Positions 6,969 to 14,792 of a stretch of DNA of 14,792 nt are shown here, piece by piece (position 1 is the first letter of the stretch; the number at the start of each line of letters is the position of its first letter). The notes beneath the pieces are model-generated. The model did not search any database, had not been told where the DNA came from, and saw only the letters and a program-made list of their open reading frames with translations. Source of the stretch: UBA1151 sp963579925 (GTDB taxonomy: Bacteria > Chloroflexota > Dehalococcoidia > Lucifugimonadales > Lucifugimonadaceae); contig CAUZJA010000049.1 of assembly GCA_963579925.1 (NCBI GenBank), forward strand, positions 1 through 14,792, given 5' to 3'. The translations under genes were made by a program, and so were the position numbers.

Positions 6969-6980
6969 ATTGCATGCAAT
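6969..6980. promoter_or_regulatory. Perfect 12-bp palindrome before the formyltransferase gene
   Basis: ATTGCATGCAAT is an exact palindrome directly upstream of the GAGG ribosome binding site of the formyltransferase gene, within a 137-bp gap. It is a candidate operator for a dimeric regulator. A weak promoter-like pair, TTGCGA (6895-6900) and AATAAA (6917-6922), lies about 45 bp upstream. Nothing else was recognised in the gap. Confidence 0.35.
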
Positions 6981-6993
6981 GTGAGGTCTCTCA

Positions 6994-7917
6994 GTGCGAA
7001 TCGCGATCATCGGACAATCGGCGTTTGGCAAATCTGTGCTCGAGGCGATTGTCGAAGTCGGCAAAGACGAGGTTGTGGGAGCGTTCCCTCCACCCGACCG
7101 TGAGGGTAGGCCATTCGATCCGCTGAAAGAAGCGGCGATTGAGCTCAATGTGCCCGTGCATCAGTACGGCCGATATCGCACTCCGGAGGCGATTGCGGCG
7201 TTTGAGTCACTCAATGCCGATTTGTGCGTCATGGCGTTTGTAACAGACATCGTGCCGGACGAAATGATTGATGCTCCGAAGCTGGGCACCATTCAGTACC
7301 ACCCTTCGCTGCTGCCGCTTCATCGCGGTCCAAGCTCCATCAACTGGGCGATCATGCACGGTGATACTAAGACAGGACTGACGATCTTCTGGCCTGACAG
7401 AGGACTCGACACGGGGCCTGTGTTGCTCCAGAAGGAAGTTGAGATCACGCCTGATGACACCGTTAGCTCGCTTTACTTCAACCACCTATTCCCGATGGGA
7501 GTCGATGCGTTGGTTGAGGGAGTTGAGCTAGTGCGAGCAGGTGATCCGCCTCGGATCGTGCAAGATGAGTCGAAGGCAACATACGAGAGCTGGACCAAAG
7601 CGTCTGACGGGGAGATCGACTGGTCAAAGCCGGTGGCCGAGGTCTACAACCTGATCCGAGGCTGCAACCCGCAACCTGGCGCAAGCACTCTGCACGGAGA
7701 TGTGAAGCTGAAGATTTTTGATAGCGAACGAATCGATGGCTCTAGTGAATCCGCGCCTGGAACGGTGACCGGCGTCGCCGATGGCGGTTTTAGCGTGGCC
7801 GCAATTGGTGGTGAGATACTCGTGAAGCGTGTCCAGCCACCGAAATCGAAGAAGATTCTGGCACCTGAATACATCGCTGAATCAGGCTTGGTGGTTGGCG
7901 ACGTTCTGGGTGGCTGA
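6994..7917 (+). CDS. Stand-alone 10-formyl-THF hydrolase-like formyltransferase
   Basis: A 307-residue protein with an N-terminal formyltransferase Rossmann-like domain (about residues 1-180) and a C-terminal formyltransferase-C domain (about 205-300). The start MRIAIIGQSAFG, the YHPSLLPLHRGPSSINW loop (102-118) and GLDTGPVLLQKE (137-148) resemble the hydrolase domain of 10-formyltetrahydrofolate dehydrogenase (ALDH1L1). Met-tRNA formyltransferase instead has SLLPRWRG-type and NIHASLLP motifs. The catalytic pair would be His103 and Asp139. Predicted activity: cleavage of 10-formyl-THF to THF and formate, or formyl transfer to an unidentified amine. No aldehyde dehydrogenase domain is fused. 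The GTG start has GAGG 7 nt upstream. MutS2 follows 35 bp downstream. True Fmt is the main alternative but the motifs argue against it. Confidence 0.82.
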   Translation: MRIAIIGQSAFGKSVLEAIVEVGKDEVVGAFPPPDREGRPFDPLKEAAIELNVPVHQYGRYRTPEAIAAFESLNADLCVMAFVTDIVPDEMIDAPKLGTIQYHPSLLPLHRGPSSINWAIMHGDTKTGLTIFWPDRGLDTGPVLLQKEVEITPDDTVSSLYFNHLFPMGVDALVEGVELVRAGDPPRIVQDESKATYESWTKASDGEIDWSKPVAEVYNLIRGCNPQPGASTLHGDVKLKIFDSERIDGSSESAPGTVTGVADGGFSVAAIGGEILVKRVQPPKSKKILAPEYIAESGLVVGDVLGG

Positions 7918-7939
7918 CGGCACACACCATCAAGCTTGC

Positions 7940-7945
7940 TAGAAT
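7940..7945 (+). promoter_or_regulatory. Extended -10 element, probable leaderless promoter of the MutS2 gene
   Basis: TAGAAT preceded by TGC forms an extended -10 (TGnTAGAAT), and exactly 7 nt separate it from the MutS2 ATG. That spacing places the transcription start at or next to the ATG. No Shine-Dalgarno site is present. TAnnnT boxes 6-7 nt before the start codon are the signature of leaderless genes in several bacterial phyla. Confidence 0.5.
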
Positions 7946-7952
7946 TTCCAGC

Positions 7953-10431
<2,479 letters not shown>

Positions 10432-10439
<8 letters not shown>

Positions 10440-10462
10440 CGTCGCTTCGGCCTTCACTTTTT
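10432..10462 (+). terminator. Weak intrinsic terminator candidate after mutS2
   Basis: TGAAG (10432-10436, overlapping the mutS2 end) can pair with CTTCA (10452-10456), immediately followed by CTTTTT. The stem is only 5 bp with a 15-nt loop, so the case rests mainly on position and the T-run. Confidence 0.25.
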
Positions 10463-10655
10463 GGTCGATCACCTCGGAGTCGCGCCTGTCTCGCGCCCAA
10501 TTGATGGTGTCTGCCACGCGCTTGTTGACGATCCCCTGATGATGCGCCAAAATCCTGGTATAGACAAATGTTCTAGTTGCTATTGCAACGTGTTCGCTTC
10601 CCCGGAGTTAGTCCCTGTGTTTCATTGGCGCAGTGTATGCGCAGCGGGAGGCTCT

Positions 10656-11279
10656 TTGGATTCTGAATTTGCGACGATACGGTCGGTAGATCTGGCGGCT
10701 GACCTGGCAGCAGGCCCGGCAGCCGATCTGGTAGTGAAGTGGCTGCCGGTACGGGTCGATGAGTCGGCTACGCCACAGACGAAGGGTGTGGGGACTGACG
10801 ATGGCTCGCGGACCATTACGGTGGTCGCATCAACTGAGTCGGAAGACCGCATCGGCGATGTGATTCTGGCTTCTGGATGGGAGCTGGGTGATTACCTGGC
10901 GAATCCAGTAGTTCTCTGGGCGCATGACTACTCTCGGCCTGCGATTGGCAGGGCTGAGAAGGTCTGGATCGAAGGCGCTTCGCTCAAGGCTGAACTCATC
11001 TTTGCGGACACTCCTTTTGCCCGCAATGTTCAGTCGCTATACCAGCAGGGATTTATGCGTGGGATTTCAGTGGGGTTTCGCGCCATAGAGTCGGAGTCCA
11101 GAACCACTTCAGCTGGCGGTAAGGCGACGCTGTTCAAGCGGCAGGAGTTGCTTGAGATTTCGGTGGCAACAGTACCGCTCAATCGGGATGCCCTGGCCAT
11201 CTCCTCACCTGCTGAAACAGATGCCGAAGCACCACGCGGCGTGGTGAGCGAACTTTGGGAACACGCGGCGACCTTGTAG
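10656..11279 (+). CDS. HK97-like prohead protease (peptidase family U35)
   Basis: This phage head-maturation protease cleaves the capsid protein's N-terminal delta domain after prohead assembly. The fold's motifs are TITVVASTESEDRIGDVI, then WAHDYSRPAIG with the catalytic His90, MRGISVGF with Ser138, and LLEISVATVPLNRDAL with Glu167 as possible third residue (numbering from TTG). I place the start at TTG 10656 because GGGAGG lies 4 nt upstream. An open frame continues 65 codons further upstream, to a TTG at 10461, but that part is Cys-rich, unlike the family and lacks a ribosome binding site. The resulting 207 residues fit the family's usual size. The gene begins 216 bp after mutS2, with no portal gene between, and precedes the capsid gene by 110 bp. 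Confidence 0.87.
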   Translation: MDSEFATIRSVDLAADLAAGPAADLVVKWLPVRVDESATPQTKGVGTDDGSRTITVVASTESEDRIGDVILASGWELGDYLANPVVLWAHDYSRPAIGRAEKVWIEGASLKAELIFADTPFARNVQSLYQQGFMRGISVGFRAIESESRTTSAGGKATLFKRQELLEISVATVPLNRDALAISSPAETDAEAPRGVVSELWEHAATL

Positions 11280-11346
11280 CTCTGGGTAATCCCGCAAATT
11301 CCATCTGACGTAGACCGGGTGCTAGAGGCGCTAGGAGTTATCCAAG

Positions 11347-11370
11347 CCGTGCCGCGTACTGCGGACACGG
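11347..11370 (+). promoter_or_regulatory. Strong GC-rich hairpin in the capsid-gene leader
   Basis: CCGTGCCGC (11347-11355), a 5-nt loop, and GCGG-a-CACGG (11361-11370) form a 9-bp stem with a single bulged A. It ends 10 nt before the capsid gene's ribosome binding site. It has no T-run, so a terminator is unlikely; a 5' stabiliser or processing site at the capsid mRNA is the better reading (inference). Confidence 0.5.
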
Positions 11371-11389
11371 ATCTCGAAATGGAGAGTGC

Positions 11390-12694
11390 ATGACCACTCA
11401 AGACGTTGAATCCGTCAAGAAAGAGATCGCAGAGGTTTCAGCCTTTGTGAAGGAAAAAGTTGAGCCGCTTCGCGAAGAGCGAGACCGGCTTCAGAAGTCG
11501 ATCACCGACCTTGTGGCAACTGAACGCGACATCAAGCGCAGCCAGATTCTTTCCGAGTCTGCTGGCGAGACCACAAAGGTCAAAAGTGGCCCATATGAGG
11601 GGCAGGATGCCCTTGATCTGGCGATTTCAAGGAGCCTGTTTGCTTCTGCCCGACTTAACGGCGGTACTCAGGGACTTGGGACCTGGGAAGCCAACCTCAA
11701 GGCTGCAATGGACTCAGTTATCGCAGGCACTGGTGATGAGCTCGTCTCATCCAGTGAAGCAAATCTGCTGTGGCGTGATGTGAACCTGGAAACCCGCGTC
11801 GCATCGCTCTTCAGCCGCATTGAGATGCCAACGAACCCGTTCGACATCCCGCTGGAGGTTGGCGACGTGTCCTGGTTCCCTGGTTCGGAGAACGTGTCAT
11901 CGAAATCGACCGCTCTAACCACGGGCCGTCAGACGCTGACCGCACATGAGCTAGTCGCAGAGGTCCCATGGTCGCTGACCCTGGACGAGGATGCTGTAGT
12001 TGCGATGCTTCCAGAAGTTCGTCGCACGCTGATTCGGAACGCTGCTGAAGTTATCGACGATGTCGTTCTGAACGGTGATCAGACCACTACGAACAACATC
12101 AACGCAGATGGCGCGACCATCTCCGCTACGGAGGCTGGTAAGGCAGAGTGGCTTGTTGGGTTCGATGGCCTGCTGCACCTGCCTTTGGTGGACAACACGT
12201 CACAGGCAAATGATCTGAACGGCGCGGTGTCTGCCGCTGCCTACAATACGGGGTTGCGCCTCCTTGGCAAGTATGGCGTCCGGAACAATGAGTCTGTGTT
12301 CGTGACTGACGTAAATACTTTCCTGGCCAGCCTGGCTATGGAAGAGGTTGAGACCGTGGACAAGCTTGGCTCCGCGGCAATAATCTTGAGCGGTCAACTG
12401 GGCGTGATCTACGGCCACCCGATGGTGGTGTCAGAGCAGATGGTGCTCTCCGATACCGACGGCAAGGTTACCGACGCAGGAAATGGCACGAACACGGGAC
12501 GAATCCTGGCTGTGAACCGTAGCCAGTGGCGTCTTGGTTTCCGTCGAACGCTGATGATTGAGACGGAGCGAGACATCCAGAAGCGCCAGAACATCATGGT
12601 CGTATCAATGCGCCTTGGTTTTGACGAGCGATCTGGAAGCCGGTCTACCGCGACTCACACGGCGCTTCAGTACAACGTGACGGGCGTGGCCTAA
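11390..12694 (+). CDS. HK97-fold phage major capsid protein
   Basis: A 434-residue capsid subunit. Residues 4-50 are a charged coiled coil resembling the delta/scaffold domain of HK97-type capsid proteins, followed by a linker (55-110) where protease cleavage would occur. The shell domain begins near DELVSSSEANLLWRDV (116-131). Landmarks are SLFSRIEMPTNPFDIPL (139-155), the ELVAEVPWSLTLDEDAV helix start (187-203), RNAAEVIDDVVLNGD (216-230), the GHPMVVSEQM strand (342-351) and the terminal RRTLMIETERDIQKRQNIMVVSMRLGF block (385-411). GGAGAG lies just upstream of the ATG. The upstream protease is its presumed partner. Encapsulin was considered, but the delta-like N-terminus and the protease neighbour favour a virion capsid. 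Confidence 0.92.
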   Translation: MTTQDVESVKKEIAEVSAFVKEKVEPLREERDRLQKSITDLVATERDIKRSQILSESAGETTKVKSGPYEGQDALDLAISRSLFASARLNGGTQGLGTWEANLKAAMDSVIAGTGDELVSSSEANLLWRDVNLETRVASLFSRIEMPTNPFDIPLEVGDVSWFPGSENVSSKSTALTTGRQTLTAHELVAEVPWSLTLDEDAVVAMLPEVRRTLIRNAAEVIDDVVLNGDQTTTNNINADGATISATEAGKAEWLVGFDGLLHLPLVDNTSQANDLNGAVSAAAYNTGLRLLGKYGVRNNESVFVTDVNTFLASLAMEEVETVDKLGSAAIILSGQLGVIYGHPMVVSEQMVLSDTDGKVTDAGNGTNTGRILAVNRSQWRLGFRRTLMIETERDIQKRQNIMVVSMRLGFDERSGSRSTATHTALQYNVTGVA

Positions 12695-12700
12695 CCACGC
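12684..12700 (+). other. Hairpin with the capsid stop codon in its loop
   Basis: GCGTGG (12684-12689) and CCACGC (12695-12700) pair perfectly around a 5-nt loop CCTAA that contains the TAA stop codon of the capsid gene. No T-run follows, so it is more likely a 3'-end mRNA stabiliser, or chance, than a terminator. Confidence 0.4.
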
Positions 12701-12714
12701 TTACGAACTAAAAC

Positions 12715-12752
12715 GGTGCGGCCTGTGGCGGACGGGGTGGGATGGCCGCATC
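12715..12752 (+). other. Second hairpin between capsid gene and next gene
   Basis: GGTGCGGCC (12715-12723) pairs with GGCCGCATC (12744-12752) over 9 pairs, one of them a G-U wobble. The 20-nt loop is G-rich. It fills most of the 96-bp gap after the capsid gene and could partly terminate or protect the capsid transcript. No T-run follows. Confidence 0.4.
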
Positions 12753-12773
12753 ACCAAATTGAACATTGAACAC

Positions 12774-12787
12774 GGGAGAATTTTCTC
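12774..12787 (+). promoter_or_regulatory. Ribosome binding site inside a small dyad
   Basis: The only Shine-Dalgarno-like stretch before the next gene (GGGAGAA) is part of the perfect dyad GAGAA-TT-TTCTC. It lies 10-12 nt from the ATG, farther than usual. Local pairing could lower initiation of this gene relative to the capsid gene. Confidence 0.3.
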
Positions 12788-12790
12788 AAC

Positions 12791-13216
12791 ATGCCAGACA
12801 ACATAACAACAGCAGATCCGGTGGCAATGATTGCCGAGCGTGCACTCTCAAAGACGGCAGTGGTTCAGCTCACCGGCTGGGATGCGACCACGAATCGCTA
12901 TCTCTTCGTTGCGCCGTATGACTGCAACATTGCAACGATGAGCATCGTTTCCGATACAGCAGTCGCTGCCAGTGACACCAACTACTACGCGTTCCAGGTG
13001 CAGAATCTGACGCAGGCGGAGGCTCTCCTTTCCGCCGCACAGACGACCATGGCCACAGGCGGTACCGCTATTACCGGTGACACGCTATACGCGGTGTCTC
13101 CAGATCAGAACAGCGTCATTTCTGATGGCGATGTGCTGGAGCTTCAGGTGACTGAAACGGGGACGGTAACGGATCTCAGCTCAGCACAACTTGTTGCAGT
13201 GGTGGAGTACATCTAG
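12791..13216 (+). CDS. Putative beta-rich virion structural protein (decoration-like), family not recognised
   Basis: A 141-residue protein with no signal peptide or membrane segment and few charged residues. It is rich in Ala, Thr, Val and Asp in an alternating pattern that suggests a beta sandwich. Internal landmarks are YLFVAPYDCNIATMSIVSD (residues 37-55), AASDTNYYAFQVQNL (59-73) and the DGDVLELQVTETG stretch (112-124). Directly following the major capsid gene, it sits where many phages encode a head decoration protein or, in HK97, a head-tail connector; the composition favours decoration or fibre over the helical connector. Function is inferred from position and composition only. Its stop overlaps the next gene's GTG start by one base. 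Confidence 0.75.
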   Translation: MPDNITTADPVAMIAERALSKTAVVQLTGWDATTNRYLFVAPYDCNIATMSIVSDTAVAASDTNYYAFQVQNLTQAEALLSAAQTTMATGGTAITGDTLYAVSPDQNSVISDGDVLELQVTETGTVTDLSSAQLVAVVEYI

Positions 13217-13455
13217 TGCCTCTCAGCAGTATGAAAAAAGCCGTGACGACAGAGGGTGTGGCAGAGCGCCTGAACGCATCTGACCAATTGGTCAGATCAG
13301 CCATCGTCCGATCGCAGGCCAGCAACACGGGCTCTGTCTATGTTGGAGACGCCACAATCTCCAGCAGCGGACCCGGCCTCGTCCCGGGCAATTCAATCAG
13401 CTTGCGGGCAGACCCGTTCCTGAACCTGTTTGACGTCTTTGTTGACGCTGACTAG
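13216..13455 (+). CDS. Small VYVGD-motif structural protein, copy 1
   Basis: A 79-residue protein beginning at GTG, overlapping the preceding TAG by one base (TAGTG), which implies translational coupling. It contains SNTGSVYVGDATISSSG (residues 36-52), then a PGNSISL strand and an FDVFVDAD end. The same layout recurs in the next gene, with VYVGD at residues 41-45 in both. Small proteins of this look occur in phage structural modules, but no function is assigned. A beta-strand-rich virion accessory or fibre base is a reasonable guess. A second possible start is the ATG at residue 6. Confidence 0.72.
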   Translation: MPLSSMKKAVTTEGVAERLNASDQLVRSAIVRSQASNTGSVYVGDATISSSGPGLVPGNSISLRADPFLNLFDVFVDAD

Positions 13456-13496
13456 AACGGGGACGGCGTTGATGTCTGGTTTATTGAGTACGCCTG

Positions 13497-13778
13497 ATGG
13501 GACTACCAATTGGAACAGTAGTGGTAGCAGCAGCTGGGACGGCGGAGCAGGTTGTGGCCTCTGGCAACGCCGTTTCAGCGGTCAGCTTCAAAGCGCGTCT
13601 GGCTAACGCCGGAGCGGTCTATGTGGGTGACGATGCTGTAGTAGCCGCAACGGGTTTTGAGCTACAGCCAGGTGATGAGATAACGCTCTCATTTCGTGAG
13701 GCGGTAGATCTGCGCAGATTCTACGTGGACGCCGCAAACAACAATGACAGTCTTGACTACGCGGGGGTTTCCTCATAA
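13497..13778 (+). CDS. Small VYVGD-motif structural protein, copy 2
   Basis: A 93-residue paralogue of the preceding gene. The two align almost without gaps from about residue 14 to 79, sharing G-x-AE (14-17), AS (21-22), an N-x-G-x-VYVGD core (37-45), an L-x-PG turn followed by an I[ST]L strand, and a terminal F-x-VDA. It carries an extra 14-residue tail rich in Asn and Asp. The ATG has only a weak ribosome binding site (TGAG). Its stop codon overlaps the proposed ATA start of the next gene as ATAA. Tandem duplication with divergence is the simplest origin. Confidence 0.72.
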   Translation: MGLPIGTVVVAAAGTAEQVVASGNAVSAVSFKARLANAGAVYVGDDAVVAATGFELQPGDEITLSFREAVDLRRFYVDAANNNDSLDYAGVSS

Positions 13779-14452
13779 GCGGTGCTTCAATCTCTTACAA
13801 CCCGAATCCGAGGTTTATTGCAGATGACCTCAAGCTGAGATTTGGCAGCACTCCAGATGCGGCAATCCTTTTCGACTCAGCTGCAAGTGAACTTACGTTG
13901 CAGACCACAGATGCCACGAATGTGCTGCAAGATCGATTGACCATCGATTCGGGTACCGCGACACCCTCGGTATCCGTGTCGGCGAAGGTGGCAATCGAAG
14001 ACACAACGGAAGCCACGTCAATCACGGCCGGAGCGGTGGTTAGTTCAGGCGGCATCGCTGCTGCCAAAAGTGTTGTTGTGGGAGAGGACTTCACAGTTGG
14101 CGCGGCGACGGCAAACAGGAAGTTCGGTCAGACAACCACCAACACTCAGAGCGTAGATGTTGCCTCCGGCACCACAGAGATCCTTGACTTCGCTGGCGCT
14201 GGTCCCAACGGGGTTCTCGTACTCGTAATCGGCTATTTGGACACGGGGGCAGACACGGCGTTTCTAGATCTTCTGCTTGTACCAGAGGAGTCAGGTGGAG
14301 CCCCGGCAGTAATCCAGGCTATCGATACTCGTGGAACACCAGCTGCACGCGCCTACTCCGTGCCAACCGAGCGAAAGCTCAGTTTGCTGATGGCTGCAGG
14401 TTCGTATGACGTGGCCGTACATGTCATCTCTGGAGCGCCATCGCCTCTCTAG
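13775..14452 (+). CDS. Tail-fibre-like beta-rich protein with non-standard start
   Basis: The frame is open from 13757 to the stop at 14452. Its first ATG/GTG/TTG is TTG 13898, yet the protein-like pattern begins well before: PNPRFIADDLKLRFGS and AAILFDSAASELTLQ are the kind of repeat found at the start of phage tail-fibre or spike proteins. The best upstream start is ATA 13775, overlapping the previous stop as ATAA, with GGGGG 7 nt upstream, giving 225 residues. A -1 frameshift on the G5 run (13763-13767) from the preceding gene is an alternative, as is a sequencing or mutational change of ATG. The C-terminal half (from about TTNTQSVDVASGTTE) looks like a separate beta-sandwich domain. If only TTG 13898 is used, 184 residues result. 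Confidence 0.7.
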   Translation: MSGASISYNPNPRFIADDLKLRFGSTPDAAILFDSAASELTLQTTDATNVLQDRLTIDSGTATPSVSVSAKVAIEDTTEATSITAGAVVSSGGIAAAKSVVVGEDFTVGAATANRKFGQTTTNTQSVDVASGTTEILDFAGAGPNGVLVLVIGYLDTGADTAFLDLLLVPEESGGAPAVIQAIDTRGTPAARAYSVPTERKLSLLMAAGSYDVAVHVISGAPSPL

Positions 14453-14465
14453 CGGTTCAAGTTCG

Positions 14466-14503
14466 GGTTGCCTGAGATGAGATCTGCCCCCAGGTACGCA
14501 ACC
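14466..14503 (+). other. Hairpin between the fibre-like gene and the last gene
   Basis: GGTTGC (14466-14471) and GCAACC (14498-14503) are perfect complements, with a further CTG/CAG pairing inside separated by an internal loop. It fills part of the 88-bp gap. No T-run follows. Confidence 0.3.
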
Positions 14504-14540
14504 AATTGACAACAAACTCAACAGAAAAAAGGAAGAACAC

Positions 14541-14765
14541 ATGCCAACTGTTTACATTGACGATGCAATTGATTTTCTTTCTGCCGCACACCAGCGCCAG
14601 AGCGAAGCGATCACCACGGCAAGACGCCTTCGGGATGAGAACGACTCGTTTCTGGCATCGGCCAGGGGAGACTTCCTCCAGCTGGTGAAAAACGCTCTCA
14701 ACGAAATCGATGCTGCTGCGGCCAAGCAGATTGCCACCGACGTCGTGGCTGATCGACGGCCGTAG
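14541..14765 (+). CDS. Small helical protein of unknown function
   Basis: A 74-residue, charged, almost entirely helical protein with coiled-coil character from about residue 8 to 65. It contains no cysteine and no membrane segment. The ATG has a strong ribosome binding site (AGGAAG ending 6 nt upstream), supporting real translation. It follows the structural genes on the same strand, so it may be a small virion chaperone, scaffold or connector-related protein, but no family was recognised. After its stop only 27 bp remain, with no visible feature. Confidence 0.65.
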   Translation: MPTVYIDDAIDFLSAAHQRQSEAITTARRLRDENDSFLASARGDFLQLVKNALNEIDAAAAKQIATDVVADRRP

Positions 14766-14792
14766 ATGTGTGAAAAGCAGGACGTACCAGAT

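Larger units (their letters stand above)
10656..14765 (+). mobile_element. Virion-structural module (prophage fragment or capsid island)
   Basis: Seven consecutive plus-strand genes: HK97 prohead protease, HK97-fold major capsid protein, four beta-rich probable virion proteins and a small helical protein. The protease-capsid order and the coiled-coil delta-like region of the capsid protein are those of tailed phages. No integrase, portal or terminase is seen, and the left flank is mutS2. The right limit lies outside the window, so the element's extent and mobility cannot be judged. Confidence 0.6.

Noticed and set aside
7932..7938. CAAGCTTG palindrome before mutS2 as an operator
   Set aside because: Only 8 bp and explained as chance; the extended -10 beside it is the better-supported signal.
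10576..10589. GTTGC-TATT-GCAAC mini-hairpin in the mutS2-protease gap as a possible attachment core
   Set aside because: Only 5-bp arms, and no second copy in the window to support an attachment site.
10461..10655. 65-codon N-terminal extension of the prohead protease from TTG 10461
   Set aside because: It has no ribosome binding site, is Cys-rich and unlike the family, while TTG 10656 has GGGAGG just upstream and gives a family-typical length.
11390..12694. Capsid-fold protein as an encapsulin
   Set aside because: The N-terminal coiled-coil delta-like region, the adjacent prohead protease and the fibre-like neighbours point to a virion capsid; no cargo enzyme with a targeting tail is seen.
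14506..14511. Perfect -35 hexamer TTGACA before the last small gene
   Set aside because: No acceptable -10 lies 16-18 bp downstream; that position is occupied by the ribosome binding site.

Overview
The window reads as a bacterial chromosome segment of moderately high GC (estimated by eye) carrying ordinary housekeeping and accessory genes, followed by virion-structural genes of the HK97 type that continue off the right edge. The gene set fits Chloroflexota, possibly a marine Dehalococcoidia/SAR202-like lineage: an N-acyl-D-amino-acid deacylase with a divergent metal site, a DUF2203 protein, MutS2, a MerR regulator with two HTH-like domains, and a 10-formyl-THF hydrolase-like protein. This assignment is tentative because no rRNA or other marker is present.

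Left part (1-2918): a truncated Fur-family regulator (minus strand) diverges from an HxlR-family regulator. The HxlR gene converges on a D-aminoacylase-type amidohydrolase with only 11 bp between the stop codons, and a hairpin spans the junction. Upstream of the amidohydrolase, on the same strand, lies a DUF2203 gene. The 162-bp gap between those two genes holds three 11-bp tandem repeats and a G-rich tract.

Middle part (2994-10439, all plus strand): a GNAT acetyltransferase resembling streptothricin acetyltransferases is translationally coupled, through two 4-nt TTGA overlaps, to an ABC-2 exporter (ATPase plus permease). This looks like a small drug-modification and efflux operon. A large hairpin then separates it from a MerR-family regulator and a second GNAT gene. 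Next come a stand-alone formyltransferase whose sequence resembles the hydrolase domain of 10-formyl-THF dehydrogenase (ALDH1L1) more than it resembles Met-tRNA formyltransferase, and a full-length MutS2 with an apparently leaderless promoter.

Right part (10656-14765, all plus strand): an HK97-like prohead protease is followed by the major capsid protein with an N-terminal coiled-coil delta/scaffold-like region. After these come a beta-rich structural protein, two tandem paralogous small VYVGD-motif proteins, a tail-fibre-like beta-rich protein that lacks any standard start codon at its apparent N-terminus, and a small helical protein. Portal and terminase genes, normally just upstream of the protease, are absent: MutS2 sits there instead. 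The module is therefore a rearranged or decayed prophage, a prophage with unusual gene order, or a domesticated capsid cluster. Several RNA hairpins bracket the capsid gene and could set its high relative expression.

No rRNA, tRNA, CRISPR array, insertion sequence or replication origin was recognised.
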